Shown here in pieces: positions 15,145-23,574 of a DNA stretch of 52,855 nucleotides. Position 1 is the first letter of the stretch; every line of letters starts with the position of its first letter. The translations under genes and the position numbers were made by a program. Source of the stretch: a virus. The DNA lies in IMG/VR virus record IMGVR_UViG_3300036820_000025, positions 1 through 52,855 of that record. One strand, 5' to 3'. The notes beneath the pieces were generated by a model. It searched no databases and was not told the origin of the DNA. It saw only the letters and a list, made by a program, of their open reading frames with translations.

Positions 15145-15422
15145 ACACCTACGACCTGCCCGTCATCGACTACGGCAAGCGCCGTCGCAAGGCGCTTAAA
15201 TGGCTCGGCGTCCGCTACCTACTTGCTCGGCCCGTTCCGCGTCGCGAGCCAAGCTCGGTAATGCGCCGTAGTGTCGAAGTCACCGTCAACGAGCATGACG
15301 CCCTCGGGGCCGAGTGCTCGGGCGTCGGAGCGCCACGCGGGGCCACCGAACCAATGCACGGCAAGGTAGAACATCTGCGCTTGCGCGCGGGAGCAGCCGT
15401 CGGCAATCATCGCCGCTCGTAG
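15141..15422 (+). CDS. Small protein with RRRKALKWLGVRYLLARPV motif, tail overlaps DUF1353
   Basis: The ATG overlaps the helicase stop (ATGA). The first 40 residues (MNTYDLPVIDYGKRRRKALKWL and onward) look like a genuine small phage protein. Similar proteins normally end soon after this block. Here the frame runs on to 15422 and is antisense to the 3' half of the DUF1353 gene (15219-15674), giving an unnatural tail. The gene may have lost its stop at a deletion junction where the rightward and leftward blocks now meet. Function unknown. Confidence 0.45.
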   Translation: MNTYDLPVIDYGKRRRKALKWLGVRYLLARPVPRREPSSVMRRSVEVTVNEHDALGAECSGVGAPRGATEPMHGKVEHLRLRAGAAVGNHRRS

Positions 15423-15674
15423 AAACTCATCGTGGTTCGCTTTGTCGAGGAGCCCATGAGCCCGGGCGGATGCGTACAGCCAATCGTGGCCGGTCGCTGC
15501 GCGCCGGCTGCGGCCGTTAGAGCCAATGTGTAGCGGCGTCGAGGCAAGGTCAGTACGAAAGCCCACGGGTACCGTAATGCGGCCGAACGTGGGGTCAACC
15601 CATATGAGCGGCTTGTCGAGGACCCACACATTCGGTACGGGGTCCTCGCGCAGCTCAAGCTCGGTCAGGAACAC
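15219..15674 (-). CDS. DUF1353 family protein
   Basis: The protein has 151 residues with the family pattern FRTDLASTP, then GHDWLYA, then FLRAAMIADGCSRAQAQMFYLAVHWFGGPAW. DUF1353 genes are common in tailed phages near lysis genes; the role is unproven, with a peptidase-like fold suggested for some members. The start is GTG 15674, two bases after the preceding stop. It is the last gene of the long leftward late block and its 3' end overlaps the convergent gene at 15141. Confidence 0.8.
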   Translation of the reverse strand: MFLTELELREDPVPNVWVLDKPLIWVDPTFGRITVPVGFRTDLASTPLHIGSNGRSRRAATGHDWLYASARAHGLLDKANHDEFLRAAMIADGCSRAQAQMFYLAVHWFGGPAWRSDARALGPEGVMLVDGDFDTTAHYRAWLATRNGPSK

Positions 15675-15676
15675 CG

Positions 15677-16327
15677 TCAGCCGCCGCTGGCAGCAATCAC
15701 GGCGTTGATGACATCAGCCGCGGCGGCCTGCGCGTTTGCAAGCGAGGCGTTGCTGCCGATTCGCTCGGTAATCGCCACGGATAGGGCCGCCTCAAGAATC
15801 TGCGCCGCGGCGAGGTCGCCGGCCGGCAGCTTGAGGGATGCCAGCTCGACATTTACGACCCCGGCAACGGCCGCCAGCGAGGCCGAGGCGCCCTGATCGG
15901 CCGCCAATGCCTTGTGGGCAATGCTGTTGATTTGCGCGGCCGTAATGCCGTGCTGCTCGGCCGTGGCGACTGTCACATCGGCAACCGCGCCGAGCGTGGC
16001 CTGCCCGACCGGGCTCGACAGGGCGGCCGGCACCGAGGCGCAAGCAGTCAGGCCAAGGGCAAAGGCTACGGCCAGAACGGGCGCCACGGCTTTGGCTGCG
16101 GTCGTTGCGGCGGTCTGCACCGTCACGCCGCTGGCCTGTGCCTGATGGATGCCGAGGCCGGCAGCGGTCGCCACGAGCGCCACAATGCCAGTCGGCCCGA
16201 CGTAGGGCTGCAGCGGGGCGAGGCTCGGGAACTTTGCGACAGCGGCAGGGGTAAGGGTTTCAGCGATGCCCACGGCCGCGGCGACGTAGCCGAGCAGATG
16301 GGCGCCGTACGACTTCCAAAAATTCAT
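15677..16327 (-). CDS. Membrane protein with internal lipobox, possible holin/spanin-type lysis protein
   Basis: The protein has 216 residues. Two hydrophobic segments lie at about 7-27 and 45-62, as in holins. A third, VAPVLAVAFALGLTACAS (about 82-99), ends in a lipobox-like LTAC. The remaining 115 residues are Ala-rich helix. A protein starting internally, for example at GTG just before APVL, would be a typical small lipoprotein, like an outer-membrane spanin subunit. As read from ATG 16327 it is one polypeptide. The neighbours are endolysin and an XhlA-like protein, so a lysis role is likely. Its ATG overlaps the endolysin stop. Confidence 0.6.
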   Translation of the reverse strand: MNFWKSYGAHLLGYVAAAVGIAETLTPAAVAKFPSLAPLQPYVGPTGIVALVATAAGLGIHQAQASGVTVQTAATTAAKAVAPVLAVAFALGLTACASVPAALSSPVGQATLGAVADVTVATAEQHGITAAQINSIAHKALAADQGASASLAAVAGVVNVELASLKLPAGDLAAAQILEAALSVAITERIGSNASLANAQAAAADVINAVIAASGG

Positions 16328-16770
16328 GGTGCGATACCTGTTGATAGAATTTTGCGCAATGGGGCGTAGCGTGATGCGTCAAGACGTGCATCAGCGACGC
16401 TACACTGTTTCGCACATTCTGTCCAATCGCCCTTGGCCGCCGCGGCGAGCATGTGGGGGAAGCCACCGACGAGCCCATGCACGCCCTCGTTGTACGCGAT
16501 GTCGAGGAACACAGACTGCCGCGCCGGGCCGGCGTTCTGGTACCACGCATAACCCACAAGCTGCGCCTCGACCTGCTCCGCGAGATACGCGAGCATTACA
16601 GAGAACAGCCCGGCCGAACCGCATTGCATGAGGTTGAAGCCGATGCCCCACGATAGGTTGCCCACGGGGGCGGACACGGGCTCGTCGGTCGCGTCGTCGT
16701 AGGGTTTGAGCTTTGAGCCCTCCTCGCGCACGGCGCGGGCGACGAACTTCTGCAGAGCTAGACTGCTCAT
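16324..16770 (-). CDS. Endolysin, GH24 lysozyme-like
   Basis: The protein has 148 residues. The N-terminal block REEGSKLKPYDDATDEP followed by GNLSWGIGFNL matches the E-(x8)-D-(x5)-T-G type active site of T4-like muraminidases, with Ser/Trp at the usual Thr-Ile position. FLDIAYNEGVHGL is the second conserved helix. There is no signal peptide, so it needs a holin to reach the murein. Start and stop overlap the adjacent lysis genes. Confidence 0.75.
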   Translation of the reverse strand: MSSLALQKFVARAVREEGSKLKPYDDATDEPVSAPVGNLSWGIGFNLMQCGSAGLFSVMLAYLAEQVEAQLVGYAWYQNAGPARQSVFLDIAYNEGVHGLVGGFPHMLAAAAKGDWTECAKQCSVADARLDASRYAPLRKILSTGIAP

Positions 16771-17024
16771 CAGTGATGCCGCCGAAACAAAATCTCGAAA
16801 ATACTTGCAATCACGCCCGAGCCTACGACCGCGCTTGCGATAGCCTTCAACACGCGCGCAGCCCCGTGGCGCCGGTTACGCTCGGCTATCAAATGGTCGA
16901 GCTTCGCATTAACGCTCGTGAAGCCGGTCGATTGATCGGCCTTCAGCTCGGCGAACTGCGTATCGTGAACATCGAGCCGTGCGCCGATGGCGCCTAGCTC
17001 GCGGGCTACGTCGGTGTCGTTCAT
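16770..17024 (-). CDS. XhlA-like protein: coiled coil plus C-terminal membrane segment
   Basis: The protein has 84 residues. An N-terminal heptad-type region (RLDVHDTQFAELKADQSTGF, then NAKLDHLIAERNRR) is followed by one hydrophobic segment (AIASAVVGSGVIASIFEILF) and a basic end. The order resembles haemolysin XhlA/holin-associated proteins. It probably acts with the lysis genes downstream. Its stop overlaps the endolysin start. Confidence 0.65.
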   Translation of the reverse strand: MNDTDVARELGAIGARLDVHDTQFAELKADQSTGFTSVNAKLDHLIAERNRRHGAARVLKAIASAVVGSGVIASIFEILFRRHH

Positions 17025-17040
17025 TTTGAAGGGCCAACTA

Positions 17041-17478
17041 TTATTTATAATGGAAAGTGTTAGTGCCTACGCCCACGCAACCCGATGTGGTTGTCCACGT
17101 CCACGTGCCGGAGCCGCTAGAGAAAGCATATGCCGCGGAGCTTGAAGCGTACGCCGTCGCGCCGATAGTCAGTGTGGTGAAATAGCTTTGCCCTAAGTTA
17201 GTGCCCGTGCTGATCGTTAAAAAACAAACCGCTGAGCTTTGGGCAAACAGCTGTTCTATGTTGTGCCCATTTGCATCATTGCCCGGCGAGACGCTGCCAC
17301 ACGGGCCGCTAGCGCTGAAGCCGACCCCAGTCGGGCACGAGCCGCCGGTTGCCCCCACGATGGCGCCATTGTAAGTGAATGCCGGGGGGATTGACGCACC
17401 TAGCAAAATGTTGGTGACGCCCGTAGCGGACGCCGCGCCAACAGCAAGCAAGCACAGCAGAGGAAGCAGACGACGCAT
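17041..17478 (-). CDS. Secreted virion-adjacent protein with Sec signal peptide
   Basis: The protein has 145 residues from ATG 17478, which shares a base with the stop of the fibre gene upstream. MRRLLPLLCLLAVGAASATG is a classical signal peptide (basic start, Leu-rich core, small residues at -3/-1). The mature part is rich in Gly, Thr and Ser, with four Cys (disulphides possible). A signal peptide is unusual for a phage structural gene. The protein could be displayed in the periplasm or at the cell surface. Function unknown. Confidence 0.65.
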   Translation of the reverse strand: MRRLLPLLCLLAVGAASATGVTNILLGASIPPAFTYNGAIVGATGGSCPTGVGFSASGPCGSVSPGNDANGHNIEQLFAQSSAVCFLTISTGTNLGQSYFTTLTIGATAYASSSAAYAFSSGSGTWTWTTTSGCVGVGTNTFHYK

Positions 17479-19118
17479 CAGGAAACTCCCGAGCCGGTAA
17501 TACACGCAAACGTTGCCGTGGCAAAAAGGATCGTTGCCACGGATTGAGCGGTCATCGTGCGCGTGCCGGTCGCTGCGGTGCCATTGCACCATCCTAGCGT
17601 GACGCCAGCGCCCGCGGCTATAGTGATGGTTCCGGCGATATCAAAGATGGTGACAGTATCCCCTCCGCTGAAAACTGACGGCGGGATAGTGATTGTCTCG
17701 CCTCCGGCCCCGTGGTAATAAACGGCTTTACCGCGATCTGATAACGTCAGTGTATAACTTGAATTACCTTGGTCATTGAGGGGCGCCCCGAGGTACCCAA
17801 CGTTGAAAGGGCCGCCGCCGCTTGAATCTTCTAGCGTAAGAGTGCTATTGAACCGCCATGCGCCCGTCATTGTCGGCGCAATTGATTGCGACAACGCGGG
17901 GGCGGCGTCTGAGCGCATCCACGTGCTGGCCGACCCGTTAACCGCAGTCAGCCCCACTGAGGCCGAAGGATTCGCGCCATTCGCCGGCAGGTCAGCCGCA
18001 ACCATCGCGCGGAAATTCGGCTGAGCCGCGCTGCCGCTCGACGGGCCGGCAAATATCGTATTGGCACTCTGAGTTTTCAGCGTCTCCGTCAATGTGCCCG
18101 ACGTTGTGACGGGCGAACCACTGATGGCATATATGGCCGATGTGCTGCCATCCGCCAGCGACACACTAGTAACGGACCCTGCGCCCCCCGTGGGCGTTAC
18201 GCACTGACCATCGCCGCGCAGGTAGGTGCTGCTGCTGCATGTGCCTGACCACAGTCCGGTTACATCGCCATAGAGTGCCGCCGTGAATGGCGACGAGCCG
18301 TTCGCCTTGAGAATCCCGGTAATCGTGCCGGCCTCGCCGCTGCCGCCGTAGGCCGCGCCTACCGCAGCACCCTGCCACGTACCTGCGCCAATGGTGCCCA
18401 CGGTCGCGAGTGTTGACGCCGATGTGAGCGCCGGTAATGACGTGGGGATGTCGTCGGATGCGATGGCGCGTAGCCCAATCGCGCCGCTTGAACCGTCAGG
18501 GGTTGCAAGAAACTCGTTAGCCGTCTGCCCCGTGGCGAACGTCAGCGCAAGCGTGCCCGCACCCGTGACAGGCGAACTGCCCACAGAAAATACGGAGGGG
18601 GTCGATAGGCCCACACTGGTAACCGTGCCTGCGCCTGCGCTATGGCACGCACCATCGGCGCCGAGATATTCCGTGCCGCTGCAACTCGTGAACAATCCCA
18701 CGATGTCGGACGCGGCGGCCGTGCTGAATCCGCTGCCCGTCCCTAAGAGCGGCCCCGATAGGGTCGTGGTGACGGCCAGCGTGGCGCTATTGGTTACGGG
18801 CGAGTTCGCGACTGCAAAGCCGCTAGGCATTGATAGGCCGACACTGTTGACAGTGCCGCCGCCAGTGCCCGGGGGCGTCGCGCACTCCCCATCGCCGCGC
18901 AGATAAGTCGTGCTACTGCATGTTCCGGTCCACAGGCTTTCGACATCGCCGGCTGCAGCAGCGCGTGTCTGCGGCGAGCTGGAATCGCCATATAGAATCC
19001 CGGTGACGGGGCCGAAGTAATTAAACCATGTTGATGCGAGCGCGAGCCCGCCGACCAACGTAAACCCGGCCGCGGCCCCGATAATCCAACTGCGAAAGCG
19101 CTTCAAGCTGCTACCCAT
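17478..19118 (-). CDS. Tail-fibre-like repeat protein with N-terminal membrane anchor
   Basis: The protein has 546 residues. The N-terminus MGSSLKRFRSWIIGAAAGF plus about 14 further hydrophobic residues looks like a signal anchor. Next come at least three repeats of the form GTVTSVGLSxPSxFxVxxSPVTxxGTLxxT, each followed by TCSSxxYLRGDGxC. A C-terminal beta domain (about 440-546) follows. The repeat pattern is known from tail fibre and receptor-binding proteins; the N-terminal hydrophobic segment is not typical of virion fibres. It lies in the fibre cluster. Confidence 0.7.
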   Translation of the reverse strand: MGSSLKRFRSWIIGAAAGFTLVGGLALASTWFNYFGPVTGILYGDSSSPQTRAAAAGDVESLWTGTCSSTTYLRGDGECATPPGTGGGTVNSVGLSMPSGFAVANSPVTNSATLAVTTTLSGPLLGTGSGFSTAAASDIVGLFTSCSGTEYLGADGACHSAGAGTVTSVGLSTPSVFSVGSSPVTGAGTLALTFATGQTANEFLATPDGSSGAIGLRAIASDDIPTSLPALTSASTLATVGTIGAGTWQGAAVGAAYGGSGEAGTITGILKANGSSPFTAALYGDVTGLWSGTCSSSTYLRGDGQCVTPTGGAGSVTSVSLADGSTSAIYAISGSPVTTSGTLTETLKTQSANTIFAGPSSGSAAQPNFRAMVAADLPANGANPSASVGLTAVNGSASTWMRSDAAPALSQSIAPTMTGAWRFNSTLTLEDSSGGGPFNVGYLGAPLNDQGNSSYTLTLSDRGKAVYYHGAGGETITIPPSVFSGGDTVTIFDIAGTITIAAGAGVTLGWCNGTAATGTRTMTAQSVATILFATATFACITGSGVS

Positions 19119-19855
19119 TTGTCTGCACCTTGCGAATACTGAATTGTGATGGATTGATTGTGAACTAGCCCGACATCGGCCGCCAAGCGCATCTGATTCC
19201 CGGTCAAGCTGCTGCCGCTAAGTGCCGAGAATGTTAGCAGGTTCGAGCCGGTGCCTACGTTGGTGAATGTCACCCGCTGGCCGTCTCGCTGCGCTACGAA
19301 GCCGGTATAGTCGATTGCGCCGGCTGAAGTGTCCACGTCAATGACGTAATCGGATGGCCCGGGGAGCACAACGTTATTTGTGCCCGTGAGCGCAACCACG
19401 CTATATAGTGGTACCGATGAAATCCAACCCGCTGCGCCCGGCGTGCCGCTGTCCGGGTCGCTTGCATTGCCATCAACGGTGTTGATCCACAAGGCAGACG
19501 TGTCGCCGGTCTGCTGCAGCACTGCGCCGAGCGCGTAGCCGCTCATATCTTCGGCGAGGTCTGCATCGAACGCCGGAATTTGCCCGGCCGCGAGGAATGC
19601 AACCCACGCACTGATGAGGTACAGGATACCGTTCATGTCCTCGCCCCACGGCGGGATGCCGCCCGCTGTGGGGTCGGTCATCGTCAGCGGCGGAAACCCA
19701 TCGTTCAACGATGCCGCACCATTGATGACGCCGGTTTGCGATGGCACCGGAAACGGGTTCGTCTTCGCACCCGCGGTGCCATTAGGCGCCGTGACATTCG
19801 GGGCGTTGACCGCGAACGCTTCAACTATCCGCGGGGGTGTCGGTTGTCCGGTCAT
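19103..19855 (-). CDS. Tail fibre protein
   Basis: The protein has 250 residues from ATG 19855, two bases after the stop of the neighbouring fibre gene. It contains NDGFPPLTM and PPWGEDMNGILYLISAW, a block shared with the 19858 gene (GGFPPITM, PPLGQDFNGLFFLLS), so the two fibres have related N-terminal attachment domains. The C-terminal half (NVVLPGPSDYVIDVDTSAG... YTGFVAQRDGQRVTFTNVG) looks like a beta-helical or trimeric shaft. It probably contributes to host recognition. Confidence 0.7.
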   Translation of the reverse strand: MTGQPTPPRIVEAFAVNAPNVTAPNGTAGAKTNPFPVPSQTGVINGAASLNDGFPPLTMTDPTAGGIPPWGEDMNGILYLISAWVAFLAAGQIPAFDADLAEDMSGYALGAVLQQTGDTSALWINTVDGNASDPDSGTPGAAGWISSVPLYSVVALTGTNNVVLPGPSDYVIDVDTSAGAIDYTGFVAQRDGQRVTFTNVGTGSNLLTFSALSGSSLTGNQMRLAADVGLVHNQSITIQYSQGADKWVAA

Positions 19856-19857
19856 GG

Positions 19858-21054
19858 TCAGTACCCTATCGCGATCCACACGCAAGCGCAGTAAGTGTTC
19901 TCATTATTGACCTCTTTCATGGTCACGTTGAATTGATTGGTTGCGTACCCCCACGTAGACCAATAGCCGCCGGTACTGTCGAGCATTTGCCCGGACTGGC
20001 ACGCCATTGCCTGCAACATTGCATTGGGAAAAGCAATGTTCAGTGGCACCGTAAACGAGGTCGTAGCGTTATGAGATTGCCCGCTGTCGTATCGGCCCCA
20101 CTGAACAATCAAACCGCCGGGCAATTTTATGTAGCCGTTGGCCGCAATACTCGTGGAAAATCCAAGCTGCGACAGGAAATTCGCCAGCGTGGCGAACCGG
20201 ATATAACCATCGGCCGCGGTGCTCATCACGGCAACGGAACCTATCGCCGGATTCTCCGACGGGCTCGCGCTGCTGTTGAAGTACGTCGCGAGCACATAGC
20301 CCGCGTTGGTCCGCTGCACAAGCGTCGAGCCCGTGGGCGATTGGCTGTAGCTTGGCAGCGTGGCCGCCGCGGTCTGCGGGTAGATGCTCCCGTCGCCGAT
20401 GCCGTACACCGGAACTGGCGCAGCGAATCCGCCCTGCGCAACCTGCACGCTATTGGCACCGCCAGCGCTCACGGTCGTTGTAAACGCCCCCGTGGTGTTG
20501 TTGATGATGAGCCATTCCTGCACGTTTGCCGGCAGGACAATCGTCAGGTTCGACACGAGCGCGCCCGTCAGCACGAGCACCGGCTTTTTCGACTGCGCGG
20601 CCGTCAGCGTGACTGTGCCGCCGGTCAGCCCCGTAATGGCCGCATAACCGTAGCTCGCAATCGGCACCCATCCGCTGCCGCCCGTGTCCGGGTTATTGCT
20701 GTTGCCGTTGGTCGTGCAAAGCCACATGCCCGAGCCGTCGGACATGCCGAGCACCGTGCCGGCGAGATAGCCGCCAATCGCGGTTGCAAGGTCGGAGTTG
20801 AACAGGTAGAGCTGCCCACACTCGACGTACAGCGTGTGCGAGGACAGCAGGAAAAATAGACCGTTGAAATCTTGCCCGAGCGGGGGCTTGCCGCCTGACA
20901 GCTCGGGCTCCATCGTGATAGGTGGGAAGCCGCCAGTAACCGACGCCGAGTTCGAGCCCGTGGGGCTTTCGGGCATCGGGTTTGTAATGTTCCCGCCTGC
21001 GGCAGCCGAGGCAATCGCAGCAAGTAGGTTCGGGGGTGTAGCTGCACCGGGCAT
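19858..21054 (-). CDS. Tail fibre protein with gp53-like C-terminus
   Basis: The protein has 398 residues. The N-terminal block (about 1-80) is the fibre attachment type shared with the 19103 gene. The middle includes TVTLTAAQSKKPVLVLTG and the C-terminus has GYIKLPGGLIVQWGRY and the terminal VWIAIGY, typical of phage fibre tips of the gp53-like C-terminal domain. It is a likely receptor-binding protein. It lies 6 bp after the DUF2313 gene and is followed by the second fibre. Confidence 0.75.
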   Translation of the reverse strand: MPGAATPPNLLAAIASAAAGGNITNPMPESPTGSNSASVTGGFPPITMEPELSGGKPPLGQDFNGLFFLLSSHTLYVECGQLYLFNSDLATAIGGYLAGTVLGMSDGSGMWLCTTNGNSNNPDTGGSGWVPIASYGYAAITGLTGGTVTLTAAQSKKPVLVLTGALVSNLTIVLPANVQEWLIINNTTGAFTTTVSAGGANSVQVAQGGFAAPVPVYGIGDGSIYPQTAAATLPSYSQSPTGSTLVQRTNAGYVLATYFNSSASPSENPAIGSVAVMSTAADGYIRFATLANFLSQLGFSTSIAANGYIKLPGGLIVQWGRYDSGQSHNATTSFTVPLNIAFPNAMLQAMACQSGQMLDSTGGYWSTWGYATNQFNVTMKEVNNENTYCACVWIAIGY

Positions 21055-21060
21055 CGTTTG

Positions 21061-21708
21061 TTACCTGTTGAACACGCCAAACTCGAAAGGCTTCACAATC
21101 GGCCCGGCCTCGGCAAATCCAAAATTGCCGCCCGTGGGAATTACCACGATGCCGACGAGCACCCCGGCCGGATGGGGCAGCACGCCGCTATTTGACAGTA
21201 TAGCCAACTCGACCGAAGACAGCGAGAATTCAAAGACATACCGCATGGACATATTGCCGAGGTCGAGCGTATAGCAGCGCCCGCGGCCCGGGAATAGGTT
21301 TTGTATCAGGGCGTTAAGCGCGGGAGCTGTCGTCGCCACGATGTTGGCGAGGGCTTTCGTCAGGATCAACGTGCGGTAACTGCTGTCGCTGAGCGCATAC
21401 CCGCCGGTCGTCTGCTGCCCGGAGAAAAACGGGCCGCCTCCGAAATTCTCCCAATCCGGCGGCACGTCGTCATTGTCGAAGCCGAACGAGCCGGACGTGC
21501 CCGGGATGGGGATGACGCGCGACACGCCGACGATGCGGCCCCAAATGTCGAGCCCAAAGCCGACAGCCGTGTCGATGTTCCACACGTTGTTGTAGAACGC
21601 GAGCAGGTCCGCGCGCGGGTCAATGTACCCGTTCAAATTTGCGATGAGCTGCGACAGCGTGGGGCTGTTCGCATACTGCGAAATGATTGTCTGCTCGTAG
21701 TTCAGCAT
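21061..21708 (-). CDS. DUF2313 (YmfQ-like) baseplate-fibre connector
   Basis: The protein has 215 residues. It contains DIWGRIVGVSRVIP and FRTLIL-like SYRTLILTKALANIVATTAPALNALIQ, the usual DUF2313 layout of a protein that links baseplate J to the fibres (Mu gp48/P2 gpI-like role). It sits between gpJ and the fibre genes, as in other myoviruses. Confidence 0.8.
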   Translation of the reverse strand: MLNYEQTIISQYANSPTLSQLIANLNGYIDPRADLLAFYNNVWNIDTAVGFGLDIWGRIVGVSRVIPIPGTSGSFGFDNDDVPPDWENFGGGPFFSGQQTTGGYALSDSSYRTLILTKALANIVATTAPALNALIQNLFPGRGRCYTLDLGNMSMRYVFEFSLSSVELAILSNSGVLPHPAGVLVGIVVIPTGGNFGFAEAGPIVKPFEFGVFNR

Positions 21709-21712
21709 CGCA

Positions 21713-23203
21713 TCACACGAGATTTACAGTGATGGTGCCCAGCGTGGGCGCTTGGTCGATGCCGATTTGCTGCGCAGTACCGCCGGCCATCGACACGGCC
21801 TCGGCGCTCTCGTCGGCCGTAGCATTGGCTGAGAGCTGGTAAGTTCCCACGCCGCCCGCGCTGCCGCTGAGCTGCTGCACAATCGTTGTTCCCGCGGGAA
21901 CACCCGTAGCAGTCACCACTGAGCCAATTTGCACAGCGCCCGAGGTCACAACCCCGATGGTCAGCACACCGCTGCCGTTGGTCACTGAGCCCGTGCCTAC
22001 GAACGCGCCGCCGATGAAAATTGACAGGACCTGTACGGGCACGCTCGGCCCTTCGCACGTCGCCACGGGGCCGTAATAGCTCGCAGCGAGAAGTAACGCG
22101 CCGATGCGCGCCCGCTGGCCGCTCGTGCTTGGCGTTACGCCATTCGAGGCAAGCGGGGTGTTGGTCACGCCGTTAAACTGTTGCGTGATAGCGCCTTGCA
22201 CGTCCGTCGTGATTGTGCCCGGCAGGTTCGAGCTGTTCACGATGTTGACGACAAAATTTATCGTCGCCGCGTTCTCGGCGTTGTTGTTGTACTTGATGGT
22301 ATATGACGGGAACGGGTAGCTGTAGCCGCTTTGGTCAGTGACCGTCTGCGACGTGTTGCCGTTCATGTTGGACCCTTCATTTTTCTTGGTCCAAATCGCG
22401 TTGGCGATATCGGCCGCGGCGCCCCCAATAACGCCGACAAAAAATGAATGCGGCAACAGCTCGTAGTTGGTCGAGCCGATATAGATAGGGTTGTCGGTAA
22501 CGTTCTCGTACACGTAGCAGTCGATAACGTCGTCAACATCGAACACGGCCGCATAGATGCTCGGCAGCGACCCGTGGGCATTCGCCGCGACGCTGTTCTG
22601 CCGGCGGAACTCGAAAGCCGCGGCAGTCTCAACATTCGAGCCCTCAATGCCGGCCGCCGCGTTGTTGCACGTATCCCAACCGGCGCCGAGCGGCCCGGCC
22701 TGATAGATAATCGTGACTGTATCCTCGGGGCACGGCACGGGGCCGAGTACGACATTGGCGAACGGAAGCGTAATCGAGCCGCCTACCGGAATTTGCCCGG
22801 TCTGCTGGCACACGTAGATATTGCCGCTCGTATCCTGAACTTGCGCAGTACCCGCCTGTATCGTAGTGCCGAGCTGCCCCACGCAGAGAACCTGCACCGT
22901 GGTCGGCGTGCCCGGGTTGCGGTTCATGAAATAGATTCGGCCGATAGCGTCCTGCATGAACCCGGTCGCGTTGTCCGGGTCCACTTGGTCAACGAGCTGT
23001 GCGATGGCCGCATTTTTGTCCGCAATGATGGCGGTCTCGCTCGATGCGAATTGGCCCTGCGGCGTCTGTAACGCAGGGTTCATGTTGCCGCCAAAGGCCG
23101 CATTCATGTCCGCTTGGGCGCCCGCCAATATCTCGGCCTCGGTCGGCAGGACAAGCCCCGTGGGCGTCCACTGAATACCGGGCACGCTGCTCGTGTCGCT
23201 CAT
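21713..23203 (-). CDS. Baseplate J-like protein
   Basis: The protein has 496 residues. Baseplate wedge features: TEAEILAGAQADMNAAFGG near the N-terminus, AAFEFRRQNSVAANAHGSLPSIYAAVFDVDDV in the centre. A segment near residues 395-480 (TGVPAGTTIVQQLSGSAGG, then VGTYQLSANATADESAEAV) is a copy of a small domain also found in the sheath and cement proteins. It forms part of the contractile-tail baseplate wedge. Confidence 0.85.
   Translation of the reverse strand: MSDTSSVPGIQWTPTGLVLPTEAEILAGAQADMNAAFGGNMNPALQTPQGQFASSETAIIADKNAAIAQLVDQVDPDNATGFMQDAIGRIYFMNRNPGTPTTVQVLCVGQLGTTIQAGTAQVQDTSGNIYVCQQTGQIPVGGSITLPFANVVLGPVPCPEDTVTIIYQAGPLGAGWDTCNNAAAGIEGSNVETAAAFEFRRQNSVAANAHGSLPSIYAAVFDVDDVIDCYVYENVTDNPIYIGSTNYELLPHSFFVGVIGGAAADIANAIWTKKNEGSNMNGNTSQTVTDQSGYSYPFPSYTIKYNNNAENAATINFVVNIVNSSNLPGTITTDVQGAITQQFNGVTNTPLASNGVTPSTSGQRARIGALLLAASYYGPVATCEGPSVPVQVLSIFIGGAFVGTGSVTNGSGVLTIGVVTSGAVQIGSVVTATGVPAGTTIVQQLSGSAGGVGTYQLSANATADESAEAVSMAGGTAQQIGIDQAPTLGTITVNLV
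21888..21901. repeat. Dispersed palindrome GTTCCCGCGGGAAC, copy 3
   Basis: Within baseplate J it is read (minus strand) as Val-Pro-Ala-Gly-Thr in the VPAGTTI part of the repeated small domain. It may be partly explained by that protein motif. The related cement protein uses GTGCCGGCGGGAAC at the equivalent site, matching 12 of 14 bases. Confidence 0.75.
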
Positions 23204-23574
23204 AGGTCTATCAATCCGGGGTTGCCGTTGTTATCGACGAACTGAACCTGCCCCTTCACTAATCGCGTGGCAGGATCAAATGAGGTCACAACGCAGCGAG
23301 CTTTCGCCACGTACACATCGCCCGTCGTGGGCGCCGCCGTCAACGCAGCAGCGACTAGTTGCTCCTGAAAGTACGACACGGGCGGCGTCTTTCCTAGTAT
23401 CTGCTGGAAATACTCAACGCCGAGTGTGTCGTCGTACCAGCACTCGGCGAGGAATGTGCGGCATGCGCTCGCGACATCCTGCGCGAGCCCATAGGGCGGC
23501 GACGCCACGGCCCAATTACCGGCCGCGTCGGTGAACACATCCCATGTCGATTGATCGAGCAATAGCGTATCCAT
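23200..23574 (-). CDS. Baseplate protein, GPW/gp25- or gp46-like
   Basis: The protein has 124 residues from ATG 23574, which shares a base with the stop of the spike gene. The pattern DTLLLDQSTWDVFTDAAGNW, then LAQDVASACRTFLAECWYDDTLGVEYFQQILGK and a C-terminal VKGQVQFVDNNGN is that of the small wedge protein encoded just before gpJ (Mu gp46/T4 gp25 role). Assignment rests on this pattern and gene order. Confidence 0.75.
   Translation of the reverse strand: MDTLLLDQSTWDVFTDAAGNWAVASPPYGLAQDVASACRTFLAECWYDDTLGVEYFQQILGKTPPVSYFQEQLVAAALTAAPTTGDVYVAKARCVVTSFDPATRLVKGQVQFVDNNGNPGLIDL

Noticed and set aside
17748-17762. CTGATAACGTCAG, similar to the operator
   Set aside because: It lies inside the fibre gene, lacks the TGACG half and has the wrong internal spacing.
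17041-21054. Diversity-generating retroelement near the fibre genes
   Set aside because: No reverse transcriptase gene and no template/variable repeat pair were seen.
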